DNA of 64,000 nucleotides from Chrysopilus asiliformis (GCA_964034945.1 OZ035960.1:52818706-52882705), one strand, 5' to 3'; counted from the stretch's first letter, positions 10,404-23,190 are shown. Made by a program: numbers and translations. The notes: generated by a model from the sequence alone, not told the origin.

Positions 10404-10901
10404 TTATGTGAAAAAAAAATAAAGGATTATTCGATGTTCCAAAAGGGAAATTATAAAATGTTTAGCGAGTAGATCAATTGTGCAGAACATTAATAGGGTA
10501 TCTAATAATGACATGAATAATATGTTTGACCCTTTAGAGTGCTCCATATAAATTGAATGTAATGATTCTAACTTCGAAATAAATGTCACATTGACTCTTT
10601 TTGACTAACCATTAAGCCAACCCTAAGTAACAGGAAAAACAAAAACAGCTAACCTCCTAGCCACAAAAGGGACATCAATTCTTCGTAATCTGATCCAATA
10701 GCTCGATATCCTAACAAAAACGAACAACAAGACGTCGAGTAGAAAAAAACATCAACCTTCCCAATAAATGACACACGAAGATCCCTCAATTTCCAGTTGG
10801 TAAACTCCAGCCCAGAGATACTCCAACACTATAATATCATCGGTCGCTTTAAGCCATTGTAGCCTTTCACCATCCGGTAAAGCTTCCGCTTTTTCATCCA
10901 T
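10404..10901 (-). CDS. Candidate small three-exon gene, function unknown
   Basis: Exon 1 (10901-10757) starts at ATG and encodes an acidic segment beginning MDEKAEALPDGERLQWLK, unlike the K/N/I/F-rich chance frames around it. A 46-nt intron (10756-10711, GTTGAT to TTGTTAG with a T-rich end) leads to exon 2 (10710-10654; YRAIGSDYEELMSLLWLG). An 86-nt intron (10653-10568) then joins, in the same phase, exon 3 (10567-10404), a hydrophobic tail ending at TAA. The sum is 366 nt, giving 121 residues. If intron 2 is retained, translation stops at TAG 10651-10649 after 68 residues. A TA-repeat lies 17-37 nt upstream of the ATG, and an AATAAA cluster lies downstream (10320-10380). No domain was recognised. 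Exon 3 is the weakest part. Exon 1 could also be internal. Confidence 0.4.
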
Positions 10902-12239
10902 GCTAAAACATGCGTGAAGATATATATATATATATTATACGAATATAAATAAATATATGAGAAAAATTCCCATCATTTTATGTATATGCGACTAGATATC
11001 TAGTTATAAAATGTCCTGCTGGATGTTTCCATTATTTATTTGTCCGACGTTCGTACATAACTTGATGACAGGATAAAAAGGGAAATTTAGTTTGCTCTGT
11101 CTTTCCACACTTCTAATGTTCGAAGATTTCAACTTTACCGCCATCAGACAAAATAATGTTGTTGGCACTTCTCAATTCGAGTTCTTCATGTCCAACCAAA
11201 AAGAAACTATTTGTTCACATGACTTTATTTATATAAAACTATCTAAAGATGTATGCATGTTAATCATCTATATGTCCTTTCATCATAGGTTATCGTATAC
11301 CTTTGCAAATACATGCTCAGTAATCGATTTTTTTTCTGATACTACCATCTCTTTGCTAGTATTATATATATATAGTGTTTGTGTACTTTTTTGAAGGGTT
11401 TTTGGATACAGGAAAACAAATTCCCTAATGTTACCCTTGGTTAGGTTCCCAGCGAAGACCACGAAAAACTGATTGCGGTTTGGGAAAATCCGGGAAACCT
11501 CTCGAAAACCGAATGAGAAAAGCCTTTTAACGTGGAGTCTCCGAATTAAAAAATAAAAAAAAGTCAATGAGAAAAACATGAATGCTTGAAATACATTGTA
11601 CCTATCGGCCATGAAGAATTACCCAGGCACCTTTAAAAGCATCTAGAGAAACAACGAAATGATTTATTACAAAACTTCAGATTGGAATTTCTAATATGCA
11701 TCACAACAATTAAACTAATATTTCATTAGAGCGTTATTAGCTATTTGGCGTGTTTTTGGCAAAATACTCGACATAATTCTTCTAATTTTTTGGATTTTTT
11801 CTATTCAACAGGCTTTGCTGAAGGTCCCTATTTTAATATCAGGCTACTATAGGAGGAGAGTGGGCAATAATTAAAAACCAAGATTGCCATAGTAGTCAAA
11901 ATTGCCACTAGTCGAAATTGTCACCTAGCCGATTGTAAATTTTGATCAAAATTTTCTTTTATGATTTATAAATCTACTTTATACTAAGTTCAGACCGACA
12001 CAAAATCACGTAATTTTGAAGATTTTCGTAATTTTGAACGAAATCTTCCTCGAAATCACGAGCTTTCCAGTACATTAACCTGTTTTCAAAAATCACTAAA
12101 AGTATGCAATTTCCACAAAATTACGAACGAAATCAAGCAAAAACAACATTGAGGCTGGGTACTGGCATAAAGGCGCTATCCTAGGGTATCCTTTTTCTGA
12201 GTCGCAGCGGCTCTTTAAGCGACATTTTGAGACATTCAG
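10902..12239. other. Intergenic DNA with a short TA microsatellite
   Basis: A TA run lies at 10918-10937. Open frames around 11.09-11.61 kb on both strands overlap each other and lack motifs. No gene or TIR pair was recognised. Confidence 0.4.
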
Positions 12240-13059
12240 GAGAGTTGGGCGTTAATAATTACAAAGTAATTTAATTAATAATTAAATTACTTGTAATTAA
12301 ATTACATGTAATTGAATTACTTTGTAATAGTAATTACATGTAATTGTTTTTGTTTTTAATTACAAATCATTTAATTACAAGTAATTATTTTTCATCAATT
12401 ACAAATTAATTGAATTTAATGTAGTTGTAATTACAAAGTAATTCAATTATATGTAATTCAATTACACGTTTAATTACTTAAATAAAATTGGTAACTAAAT
12501 TTAATTTCCACCGTTCTAAAAAAAACCGGTTTCCACTTCCACTTCGCTTCACAGACGGACGGACATGCAAAATTCAATTTTTTTTATCATTCTAAACACA
12601 CTGGTGTAATTCATTTTTGTGTGTGATGACGGGATCTTGGCGTTACAAACGGTAAGGCAAAGTTAATATACCCTTTGGTTTCACCATACGGTTATAATGA
12701 TTTATTTCCAAATACTCATCAAAATGCACTTATTTAAAATAAGTCAACAGTCAACAGACAGAAAGACGTAAAATGCACGGATATCCCCACAATTTTTCCT
12801 AATATGGATTTCGTACTCATCAAGAAGTTCCCATCTTGCTTTTTTCATGGGATTTTAACTTTTACCCTTTAATTGCAATTACAAATCACAATTACAATTA
12901 CGTAATTTGTAATTGCTGGTTTCAATTACTTTTTCAATTACGTAATCATAATTGTCTGCTGCAAATACTCAATTACTTTTGTAATTGTTAATTCAATTAA
13001 CAATTATGAAGTAATTGTAATTGGTAATTGTTAATTAAATTACATTTTGCCCAACTCTG
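12240..13059. mobile_element. hAT-like MITE rich in AATTAC
   Basis: The inverted ends (g/cagagttgggc) continue into runs of taattac/gtaatta motifs on both sides. The direct repeat ATTCAG (12234-12239, 13060-13065) flanks it and may be what remains of an 8-bp duplication. The interior is interrupted by a mini-me-like fragment. No transposase is present. Confidence 0.7.
12545..12710 (+). mobile_element. Mini-me-like fragment
   Basis: This is the 3' part only: cagacggacggacatgcaaa, then ctaaacacactggtgtaatt, gatcttggcgttacaaacgg and the terminal tttcaccatacgg phrase seen in the complete copies at 27 kb and 48 kb. It lies inside the AATTAC-rich element. Confidence 0.8.
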
Positions 13060-15719
13060 ATTCAGAGGTTCGCTGCGTTAAATTCGAACCCCACGAAGTA
13101 CAATACATATACGCCTCTCTAGCAAATCTTACGTCAATTTAAGCTAGGATTGTATCAGACCTTTTTACCCCAGACATTTTCCTCTACTTAAGGCGTCCAA
13201 AGAGAATTTTTGAAGATGCTCGAGGCACTATTTTTCTAGGAGATACCAAATACAGGTTTGCCCGGCCTGCATCCACACTCTCGCCAGGATCCTCCGGGTG
13301 CCCCGGTTATTTCTTCACCGTCCATTGGTGTTCAGTATTTAACTTATGAAAAATGAAAATGCGAACTACCATAGATTAAATAAAAACTAAGATTGGAAGG
13401 CAAATTGTTAAGTGTATGGCCAGTGTTAGGTGGGCTAGGCCTATTAGGCAGGGCAATTATTTATTTGCCGTACATTTCATATGCAAAAATTAGGCTCGTC
13501 ATAGTAAGGGCCGGAATATGCAATCAATCCGGCAATTGGTCCGACACAACATTACGGCGACAAAGTTGTCCTCCAAATACAATTCCGCTTGTTCTAAACG
13601 TTATTTGCTTTTCATTTGATTTTGAATTTCCTCTCGAGTGACAAAATTTAGATTTTATGACCTTCGCATAAGATTTCATTTTCAATCAACCATGAAATTT
13701 GGTCGGCGAGCTGACCGACAAAAATTAAATTCGATTCAACTTTTTACGACGGCAGCGTTGGTTGGATTGATTGTATACAGAAGCATGGTTGGTTGGTTGG
13801 TTTGATAGGAGGGGGGCTCACAAGGGAACCCCACGGACGTAGGCCTTAAGTTGGGCCCATTGTACACCTCCGATGTCCCTCGCTGGAGCAGATTGAGCTC
13901 AAGTACCGTTTTTTAGCCATCCCGCCAGTGCTATATATTTCCGAATCGGCTCCCAGCCCTGAGTTCCTGCCTCATGGAGTTCCTAAGAAGCATAAGATGC
14001 TATAAGTTTGAAATCTGAAATATCGCAGTAAAAGCCATTGTATTCCGGCTTTAAGTCTTTCTTAAATCTAACAATGCCTGACATAGTGATAGTATCTATA
14101 TTGGACTGTAAAATCAAATTGATATTTGCCATGCTCACAATAGAAGCTTACTTTGCATGACAAATTAAATGCCGGGCGATTTGACCCGCGAATGAAATTT
14201 TCTTAAGCAAAGGAACTGATTATAAAAATCTTACATTTTTGGGAGGTTGAATCTGGGAAATTCAAAACAACATGACAATTGACATCAGCGTATGTATTTA
14301 CTATCAGTTATACATTTCCGATGCCATCCTAATGTTAGCAGATGCTTTTATCCAGCTTAAGAAAACGCAGGGCAAGTGTGTATGGGTTTACGTATGAAAT
14401 TCACGGAAAATAAATAATTGTCCTGCGTAAGAAATGATTCTTATGCCGTTTTGCGATATTTCAAAAACTATTAGTCATAGAAATAACAGTGCAGCGAGTT
14501 TTTTTAATTTTTCATCAAAACCCACAGTTTTTGATTGGCCTGCAAGCAGCATGGCAAAATTTGCCCTGCGTATGAAATAGACGTGGGCAAAAGGCATAAA
14601 ATTCAACAATTTCCTGATATTTCATTTCATTTCAATTCATTTCAATTCAAAATATGTTAAGGGGAAAAATCTAAAGACCGGCTTTTTAATCAAAAACAAT
14701 ATAAAACTCGGTTACTTTTGCAATGTAAAATCGACAAATTAATTTGACTACCAAATTAATTGGAGGCGACGTGAAAAATAGGAAAAGCTGGTTACCGCTC
14801 CGGACGGTAAAACTTCCTTAATTAGCGAGGTAGGAAATTGGGCCACAAATCGCATTTCCATCGGAATCTGGAATGTAAGAGAATTATTTCGTCCATTTCG
14901 TGGCACATACAACGGAACAATTTATGTTTATAGCGCGCCTCGTAATATATTTTGGACATGCTGTGTACAGTATAACACATCCGTAAGCATATGAAAAATA
15001 TCTATGGAAACGTGTTTGGAAAAGCGTTTTGAAAATCATTCCCATAAATAGCCTCTGGCCATATGGGCAACATATTTGCGGTATACCAGGACAATGAAAC
15101 AAAATGAAATACCTGTGGATATTGAATGCATTGTATATGCATAATATTTTTTTTCGAATTCAATGAAATATTCTCATCTAACAGTTTTCCATGTACACAA
15201 TTGTTGTTCGGTACAAATTGAAATTGAATATAAAATTTATGAAAACTATTTTTCTAATATGGGATATGAGAGAAAAATATTAAAATTGTTATCGATATTT
15301 CAATTATATGACTTTTAAAGTGAATGTTTATCATCCCTAAAAAAATATGTTGCGAAGGATTTTATACAATAGTATAAACCCCATTGAGATTCACTAAGTA
15401 TTTTCAGAAATAGCAGTATTTAGAGTTCTGGAAAAGTCGTTGGAAAAAGGTTTGAGCTAAGCCAAAGAAATTTCTGAACAAGAAATTGTAGGGCAGGTAA
15501 TTGAAATAATAATTAAAAGAACAATGTTGTATCTTTCACAATAATTTATTGAATGACTTTTAGTCAAAGTCGAATATTCAATATAGAGCAAAGGGTACTT
15601 TACTAAAAATAATTAATCACAAAGTAAATGTATATCAAATTTTACCTACAAAATCATTGGAAGAATAATAAATAATCTAGGCTTCACTCGCTAGCTTGTT
15701 ATCTTTTGACCCGATAATG
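13060..15719. other. Unexplained region with GC-rich islands
   Basis: Two stretches stand out from the AT-rich background: 13255-13330 (open in all three plus frames, so uninformative) and 13800-13960, which includes tgggcccattgtacacctcc. Neither has TIRs, pol III boxes or a recognisable protein. They may be old retroelement or exon remnants. The rest holds only short chance frames. Confidence 0.3.
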
Positions 15720-16150
15720 AGGTTGTTGTTTACTGTTCCAAGTTTCCGTGACCCCCCTGAATGAAAGTCTAATATTATCCTTTTCCTCAAATTTTGCGGG
15801 GTTTTTGGGGTCACTGAATCCGATTCTGACATTAAAAAGTCTGTAAGGATAACGAAAGGTCCTGTTAGAATCTAATCAAATACGAATTGACTAAATAGAA
15901 TAAAACTAAAAAAAAAACAAAAAAAATTAAAAAAAAGCTTTTTTTAAAAAAAAAAAAACGCACTGAAAATGAAAAAAAAAAAAATTTTTAAGCATTGTCT
16001 ATCAGAAGTAAAAGCGAGATAAATATTTATTTTGTTCTTCATGCTATTATCTCGCTTTTATTTATGATACACAGTGCTCCAAAAAAAAAATTTTTTTTAG
16101 TGCATTTTTTTTAAATAAAAGCTTTTTTTGATTATTTTCATTTTACTTCA
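15720..16150 (-). repeat. Family E repeat, partial copy with palindromic core
   Basis: It contains one 120-bp module (tttttggggtcactgaatcc, then tctgtaaggataacgaaaggtcctg) followed by a palindrome of about 215 bp with aaagctttt arms and a centre of agcgagataaat / attatctcgct. The same combination recurs at 59.1-60.4 kb and 62.4-63.5 kb. Confidence 0.7.
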
Positions 16151-16338
16151 AAAGAACCAAAAAACAAAAATATAAGAAAAATATAATAGTTACACCTTAT
16201 CTCTCGCAGTAAATCACGCACTTCTTGCCTACAAAAATTCTAATTAGATTTTTATCCGGTTTTCATTTTCTTTTTTTTTTCACTCTTCACCTTTTCATGA
16301 ATGATGGGATTTTTTTAACCAGTCTGTGATTTCAAATC

Positions 16339-16840
16339 ACTCAGGGTATTCACAGTCCTCTTTTAATTTTGGGTATTCGGTGGTTTCGGTAATATTAAAA
16401 GACTGAAAATATTCTGCTGTGAACATCCCACAACACAGATTTGAGAACAGCGCTTTTATTGGATACGTGACCAAATCATGAACTGCGAATTTGATTGTCA
16501 GACATCCCTTAAACTCCATGTTTGATGTATTCTTTTCAATTTCTATTGTGGCAACGGCTATCAAAATTGAAAAAATTTGCATCAGTCCGATGAGATTAAC
16601 AAAAAACCAGCGAGAAAATTTGACAACTAAGAACATTACTAGCGCCACTCGCGGTTGATTCTTTATACCGAATAACCGGCCCGGAAAACACGACTCAAGG
16701 CATGTCTACAATTACCGAATCCGGTAATTCATTTTTACATGAACCAAGTTACCGTCTCGGTAAAAATCTGTTAAATTTGACTGAATTACCGAGCGGTAAA
16801 ATCACTCGCAATTTAAAAGAGCACTGTGAATACCCTGAGT
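16339..16840. mobile_element. TIR element with actcagggtattcacagt ends
   Basis: The left end ACTCAGGGTATTCACAGTCCTC is inverted at the right (gagcactgtgaataccctgagt), about 27 bp with one or two differences. cggtaa/ttaccg motifs are scattered in the right half. CAGGG ends recall hAT, but no 8-bp duplication is visible. No transposase is present. Confidence 0.65.
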
Positions 16841-18896
16841 ATGTTTGTTTGAGTTGACATTTTGGTTTAAAGTTATTACACTCACAGAAAAAAGTTCGCT
16901 AACTGGAGTCGATTTTTTGGACAAGTGAACTTTTTCAGGGTTCTGGCAAACAAAGTTTACCTTGTTAATTTAAAGGGGAGAATTTATAATTATCTACTAC
17001 ATTTTAAACTAAACCAGGCAAATTTTGAGTGACAGTAGAGAAAAATGTACACAATTGTTGTATACTGCAACCAGAAATAAAGTATTCCCTGTCACAGATC
17101 TATTAACCCTACAATAGCTGTAAGCTTTCTTATGATAATTACTAACCACAATTAAACAGAAGCGAACCAACAGTTCAACTGTGGAAGTCGATTGGTTTTC
17201 AAAAATTTTGCATAACACTTTCAAAATCTTCGCATAAAAGTGTGGAAACGTAAGGCGAACACGTCCTTTTTTCGTGTCAAGCGAGCGATTCGATGGGTCC
17301 GATAGACCCGATAGACCCGATCTGTGGTTACTGAACTCACCTTGAACTTGCCTTATATACACCGAGTTCACAAAACGTGCAAATTATGAGGGAAAAAAAA
17401 TTTTGTGTGGAAAATTTTCCTTCGTTGAAATTTTTACTCCCAAAAATTTAATGCAGGTATACAGTAAAAATCTTACTCCTTATCTTTCTAATTCACTTGA
17501 CAATACTTTACATGTACTTGTACTACAAGTGAATATATTTTTTGTAGTGTGTTTGTGCAAGTGTAATGTTTACCTGGCTTGAGGAAATTGTACACCTCTT
17601 ATAGGCTTACTAAAATTTACAATCTCCTACATCGTCGCAATGCCTGCCTCATACAAACGTCTTCTTATATTGCAGGCTAACTTCACTTGCTCCAAAAAAA
17701 ACCTACAGCAAGTTGACAGATGTCATCTGTCATACTTCTCAAATCAAACATACATCTCATATAGGGAAACTTAGCCGGTACTAGCTAAAATAATAGTACA
17801 GCAGGCTTAATACATTTATTCCATTTATCACAGTGTAGTTTTTATTATACTAGCGAGCAACGCCGACTACTAAGCGCTAGTATAGTATAAAATCAACAAA
17901 AATCTGTCAAATATATTCACTAAATAAAAAAAATCGACCGCCTCTTACCTCTTTTGGAAACCATAACAAAAAATGGTCGCCGAAAAGCTCTTTGGTCTAC
18001 CACAAAGAAAAAACTCGCTTTATTTCGCAAATATTTTACAAACCGTTTATTCTCATAAATGGCAACTGCAATTTACTGACATATCCGCAGAAGCTTTACC
18101 TCATTAAAAATTTTACCTTTGAGATAGCAGCCTCTAAATGAACGCATTAGGAATATATTAAATGACACACATAATATGGGCCTGTTGGATGGAATTTTCC
18201 TTCAGCAAAATCTGTTCATTAGTCCTGCTTATGCAGCTTAAACTCCCACAGAACTGAAGGAATATTCATCTCATCTTGGATGGAAAAAAATCGCTGACTG
18301 GATAAAAACGTTTGAATTTAGCTCTGACGTGAAACGCGGCAAGGATATGCTTAACCAAGTACGAAATTGAAATTAATGCTGAAATGTCCGACAGTTGAAA
18401 TGCTAAAAGTCAAAAAAAGATATGAAATACTGCAACAAAAAGATCCGAAATTTCCATTTTCATATAATTATTTCGTCATCAATTTGTGGATCTGAAATAC
18501 AAAAAATCTCGGTTATTTGTTAAAATGCAATTTTCATAAAATTATTTAGTATTGTAATTTACTTTTTCAACTGAATGTTTGACGTGCTACATTCTATGGC
18601 ATAATTGATTTCCGGGCAGTTGGCGAATTCATAAACGAGGACATTGATCCTTCTACGTATCTGATAATTTTTTAATCTCGTTTTTTCACAACTTTGTACT
18701 GGGCTCATTGAACAAAAAAGTGTGGTTACAATAGCTTAATTTTAATTCTTTTCATCTTGTCCACTATCAAACAGATAAGTGTCAGAATCGATAATTTTGA
18801 ATTGGAAGTTTTTGTATTGACAATTAAAAATTCGTTCCAAATCATGGAGGAAAGCCATCTTTTTGGTAATTTTGGGCGGCTGAAAATTGTGGTGAT
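16841..18896. other. Intergenic DNA
   Basis: Mostly featureless. At about 18.13-18.36 kb (+) one frame reads protein-like for two runs of about 37 codons separated by TAA (...NILNDTHNMGLLDG... then ...YSSHLGWKKIADW...), but another stop lies just upstream and no family is recognised. Confidence 0.3.
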
Positions 18897-19441
18897 TATA
18901 CCCGTATGGTGAAACCAAAGGGTATATTAACTTTGCCTTACCGTTTGTAACGCCAAGATCCCGTCATCACACACAAAATTGAATTACACCAGTGTGTTTA
19001 GAATGATAAAAAAGGTTGAATTTAGCATGTCCGTCCGTCCGTCCGTCTGTCCGTCTGTCCGTCCGTCCGTCTGTGGCGCGGATTGCGGGCGTACGGATTG
19101 AGCTAGAGACTTGAAATTTTGCACAGACCCGTTTTTCGTAAAATGCGAGGCTAAGTTCGTTAATGGGCAAAAATGGACCATACGAACGAAAACGATTTTT
19201 GCGAATATCTCGAAAACGGTGCATCTTATCAAAAAAGTCGAAGAACAAAAGTTATTTAGGATATGATTCTACATAAAACTCCCATACATCAAAATCTGAT
19301 TGGAATAAATTTTAAAAAATCTTATTGGAAAGTTTGACTTCAAGTGGAATTTTGGTACAACTGTTCGAATTTTGATACGAATATCACCATACGGGTTTTC
19401 AATAATTGCCAGATTGGAAATTATAGTTTTTGTTATGTTTT
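18897..19441 (-). mobile_element. Mini-me-like element, copy 1
   Basis: This is a complete copy in minus orientation. It has the tatacccgtatggtga end, the conserved acggtaaggcaaagttaata phrase reversed, a (GTCC/GTCT)n tract at 19029-19074, a tcgaaaacggtgcatcttat phrase, and the other end with the tggcaatt palindrome (ccagattgg). The architecture matches dipteran mini-me elements, which carry an internal (GTCY)n proto-microsatellite. Open frames across it are products of the tetranucleotide repeat, not genes. Confidence 0.8.
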
Positions 19442-19586
19442 TTAATTTATATTTAATTTATTTAGATTTTCATTTTCTTATATCAAGTATAATAAAGTAT
19501 TGTATTCATGAAAAAAATTCGACGTCCTCCAAAAAAATATTTCCCGAACGCTCCTGTCTTTCGATCTGTCAGTTTGTTAAGTTAAC

Positions 19587-20559
19587 AGTACACGGCATGC
19601 AAAAACTACATTTTAATGTGAAAGTGACGTCATTTCAACGTCACAACCCCTACATGTCGTGTAATATTTATATTTGTGACTGCCACATGCGTCCACAGCA
19701 GTGTTGCCATTTTCAGCGACTTATCTCATTTCTAGCGACTTTCATGCCTTGAAAAGCACGTGTTGAGATTTGAGATTTTAGTGGTCTTTTGGCGACTTCT
19801 CGGAGATTTTCAGCGATTTTCAAAAGTTTCTTAAAAAAACTGAGTTGAAAATTTTGCTAATAAATATCATACTTTTCACAATTTTTTTCATTTATGCTTA
19901 TTGGGTCAACAGCCTACCAAATGTATATAAATAAGTACCACAGAATCCCCCTATAAGAAAATACATGAATCACTCAACTTAAGTAAACGTCAAATTTATT
20001 TTAAATTTTGTTTGCTTTGCTGCAGGTGCAGTGTGTTTTTTAAGAAGACAAAATTGTTTTTTTTTATTATTATATTTTATTATTGTTAAAAACAAAGAAT
20101 AAAACCGACTTGAAAACAAGATATATGTTTAAATATGCATTAAAAAAAGTCTCAAAACTAGCGATTTTTGTCTTTAATTTCGGAGACTTGTGAGATTTTG
20201 TCTCCTCATTTCAGCGATTTTGGGCTTGAGGTCAGCGGCAACACTGGTCCACAGTTAAATGTGAGTGCACATATCACTCACACTTCACATGCAAAAATGT
20301 AAAATTCGACATATCGAGTAATACATATATTATGACGTTTGTCTACATTTAATTGTGGCTCTCAATTTACATGTAGCCGCACAAAATTCTATGATCGCAC
20401 GTTTGTAAACATATACATTTGTGAAGTTTACATGTCGTGTAAATACGGCATTTTTTTGTTCTTCCCAAATGTCACATGCAAGAAACATGAGAGCAATGAT
20501 TTAACATTTTTCCTGACGTCACGCTCAATTTGAAATGTGGTTTTTACATGCCGTGTACT
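19587..20559. mobile_element. TIR element with agtacacggcatg ends
   Basis: AGTACACGGCATGCAAAAAC at the left is inverted at the right (gtttttacatgccgtgtact reads inward), with weaker similarity extending about 9 bp further out. Short internal motifs of the tgtgacgtca/acatgtcgtg kind recur. It hosts a later hAT MITE at 19699-20246. No coding capacity. Confidence 0.8.
19699..20246. mobile_element. hAT MITE (cagtgttgcc ends), nested
   Basis: CAGTGTTGCC ends in inverted orientation are flanked by a perfect 8-bp duplication GTCCACAG (19691-19698, 20247-20254). cagcgac/cagcgatttt motifs recur near both ends. The insertion splits the 19587-20559 element, so it is younger. Confidence 0.92.
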
Positions 20560-20639
20560 CTTAGCTTTAGTCTATGTACAAGATTTCTTAAAAACTATAG
20601 AGCTACGGGAGTGTTTGGTCTTGGAATGGGACAGTCCCA

Positions 20640-21010
20640 TCAACTTTTGTTAAAAATTCGTTAACCGGAAGTAGCTAAAATTGTGGATTTTAAAAAAAAC
20701 GGATATTTTCATTAGAAGGTAAAAAAAAAATTCTGGTAATTCCGTGCAAACTAACGGTTCTTCGAAAAAACAGTTAAGCGAAGAATTAAAGATATTAAAG
20801 ATCTCTACAGTTTTGCATTTTACCGTAAATAGATATCTTTTACCATTATCGAGATATTTCAGATTTTGTAAAATAAAAATTCATATCTTTATATAACCTA
20901 AATTTTTTTTTCAAAACTTAAATTTTGTATATTGCGCAAGTAGATTTTGTATAAGAAAGTCATGTGAAGTTCACATCACAGTTTTGTATTATAAAAGCCT
21001 TCAACAAAGA
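20640..21010 (-). repeat. Family F repeat, copy without octamer array
   Basis: This is the reverse-oriented relative of 29.64-30.01 kb. Shared phrases are gcgcaagtagattttgtataagaaagtcatgtg, accgtaaatagatatctttt and cggttcttcgaaaaaacagtt. The CAGACTAA array that ends the 30-kb copy is absent here. Confidence 0.65.
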
Positions 21011-21789
21011 AATAAGTGCTAGAAAATTTAGTAAATGAACCGGCCCAATATTTTACTAAAGATCTTAAATCTTTAATGAATCTTTAAATGAAATCCTCTT
21101 TAATATTTCAAAAATAAATAATATATTTTTCTCGCATCTAAACAAATTTCCCTTTTGTTGCAAACCACTTTGTAATAATTTTATATCAGTGAAAACAAAA
21201 ATAATCAAAACCAAAACTGGATTTTTCGCTTCATGTACCAGAATAACGCATTAAAAAGTTCCAATTGTGTCCAATTTGGGGTTTCCAGTTGATTGGATAT
21301 CATTACGGCAATGTGAACGTTTACAAAACGTTTATTCAACCAACTGACAAAATTGATTATTCATGGACCAACATAACTATGCATATGGAATTACTTTACA
21401 TATGCAAAAATATTGGAAATATGAATAAAATGCAAATTTTTGATATATGGGACGCCACTAACACTGTTTGAATCTACCAAATGGATTTTGTAAAGTTTAA
21501 AGTTGAATTTAATAAATTGCGCACAATTGAATATTGCAGGAAAAAAAGACAAAAGTTGATTCGTGGTATGTTTTAAAAAGATTTAATTTTATTTTAAACC
21601 ACTAATGGGATCATTAAAATGTATTAAACTAAATTATAACCATTGAAGTTTACTCGCACCACTAAACGAAGGAAAAGTTCCGCAAGGAAAAAAAACTGCG
21701 AGACATTACTTGAATGAAAATGCAGAAACCAAATTAATGAATTTACACAGCGAGCGAAAATTTTTGAAACAAAATTCGGCACAATAGGG

Positions 21790-22230
21790 CAATTCACTCT
21801 TGATCGTAGATAGTAAAATCGTAGATTGTAATGTAAATCTACGATGCAAAAGTACAACGAAGCGTGAGCAGCGCTTACTAGAGGTTGTTGGTTTTGTCGT
21901 AAATTTTTGACTCTTTTATTTATTTTCTTTACCTAAATTGTTTAAAGCATTTTTTAACTCTTAATTAATACTAAATCATATAAATACTTTAATTTATTTA
22001 CTTTTCCAATGTCCATTTTAGAGTTGGCACCAAGTTGACATGTCACAAAACATGCCTTAACCTCACTTTATTAGAAGTACGACAAAAACTACGATTTTAC
22101 CATACCTTCGGGTGCGGTAGATTGTAGTTTTCGTCGTAAAAAAATTTGTATGGAGAATTGTCAAAAAACTACGATTTTATTTACGATTCTACGATACGAG
22201 TTTACAATCAACTACGATAAAGAGTGAATA
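21790..22230. mobile_element. TIR element with attcactctt.atcgtag ends
   Basis: aattcactcttgatcgtag at the left is inverted at the right (ctacgataaagagtgaata). Several further tacgatttta/taaaatcgta motifs lie near the ends. The exact boundary and duplication are unclear, and no transposase is present. Confidence 0.65.
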
Positions 22231-23083
22231 GCTGTAATCAAGATCTAATCAAGATTGTAATCAAGAGCAACTACACAGTTCCCAAATAAATTTCACAAGC
22301 TTTTTCGTTCTATAAATAAATGCAACTGAAATTGTGAAAATACTAATATGGACCAATGCGCCGCACGCAAATCCTACGGTAGTACGACGGCGCACAGTGG
22401 TTCGAGATCGTTTTCTATTGGTCAAAATTCAATATCTTTTGATCCATTGAAAGTTTTGAAATGCGGTTTTTTTTATTAAATAGAAGAGTTTTCAAGCTTT
22501 ATTTATCATAAAGTTTCATCAAAATCGGATAACTAGTTTCTGCGATATTGTCAAATAAAGCTCAACTTTTTATGTTCTGTTCATTCTTTAGTAGGAAAGT
22601 AGTTGTTTTGATTTGAATAATTTTGAAATATCATAAAATATGACTTTTTGTTACTATTATTAAATTTTTGTGAAATTCTATAAGTAGTTAAACATAGTAA
22701 ATTTATTGTGAAAGTAGATTTTATTAGTAACACCAAATTAAATAACAATTTAACTAAAATTGGTTTATCATACAAATTTTATTAACATCGATCATTAATT
22801 AAATTTTGTCTAGGGGTAATTCTTGTATTTCATCTATAATTTGAGAGGGGTTTGTATCATGTAATATAACTTTTTAGCTTCTTCATCTAATTCCAAATGT
22901 GGCGATATATATATGTTTGGGGAAAACCCTCGATTTATTTGCAGAGATATGTGGACTTTATAGTACATAAGTTATCCTTGTTACGGGTAATTAAAGATCA
23001 AATTGCCAGCACAATAATTATCAAATCAACATATTATCTGCACCTGTGTAGCACACCTAGATGTCATAAAACTGTCCGAATCT

Positions 23084-23190
23084 CGAGAATTAAAGTTTTT
23101 GATATTTCGGGAAATCCCGAATCTCGAGAATTAAAATTTCATCATTTCGGGAAATCGCGAATCTCGAGATTGTGATTTTCTCGGGAAATC
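23084..23190 (+). repeat. Short tandem repeat with tctcgaga/tttcggga motifs
   Basis: About two and a half units of roughly 52 bp, each with gaatctcgagaatt followed by atttcgggaaatc. Each unit holds two small palindromes. Confidence 0.7.

Noticed and set aside
11092..11612. Overlapping 100- and 109-codon frames
   Set aside because: Opposite strands overlap, with no splice structure or recognisable domain.
13255..13345. Proline-rich exon
   Set aside because: All three plus frames are open because of local GC richness, so the open frame carries no information.
18125..18365. Protein-like frame on the plus strand
   Set aside because: Open runs of only about 37 codons separated by stops. Such lengths are common by chance in 64 kb, and no family is recognised.
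18967..19248. Frames with repeated RTDGRTD-type peptide (also at 27.2, 48.1 and 54.4 kb)
   Set aside because: The peptide is the translation of the GTCY/GACA tracts in dispersed repeats. Other copies lack a conserved frame.
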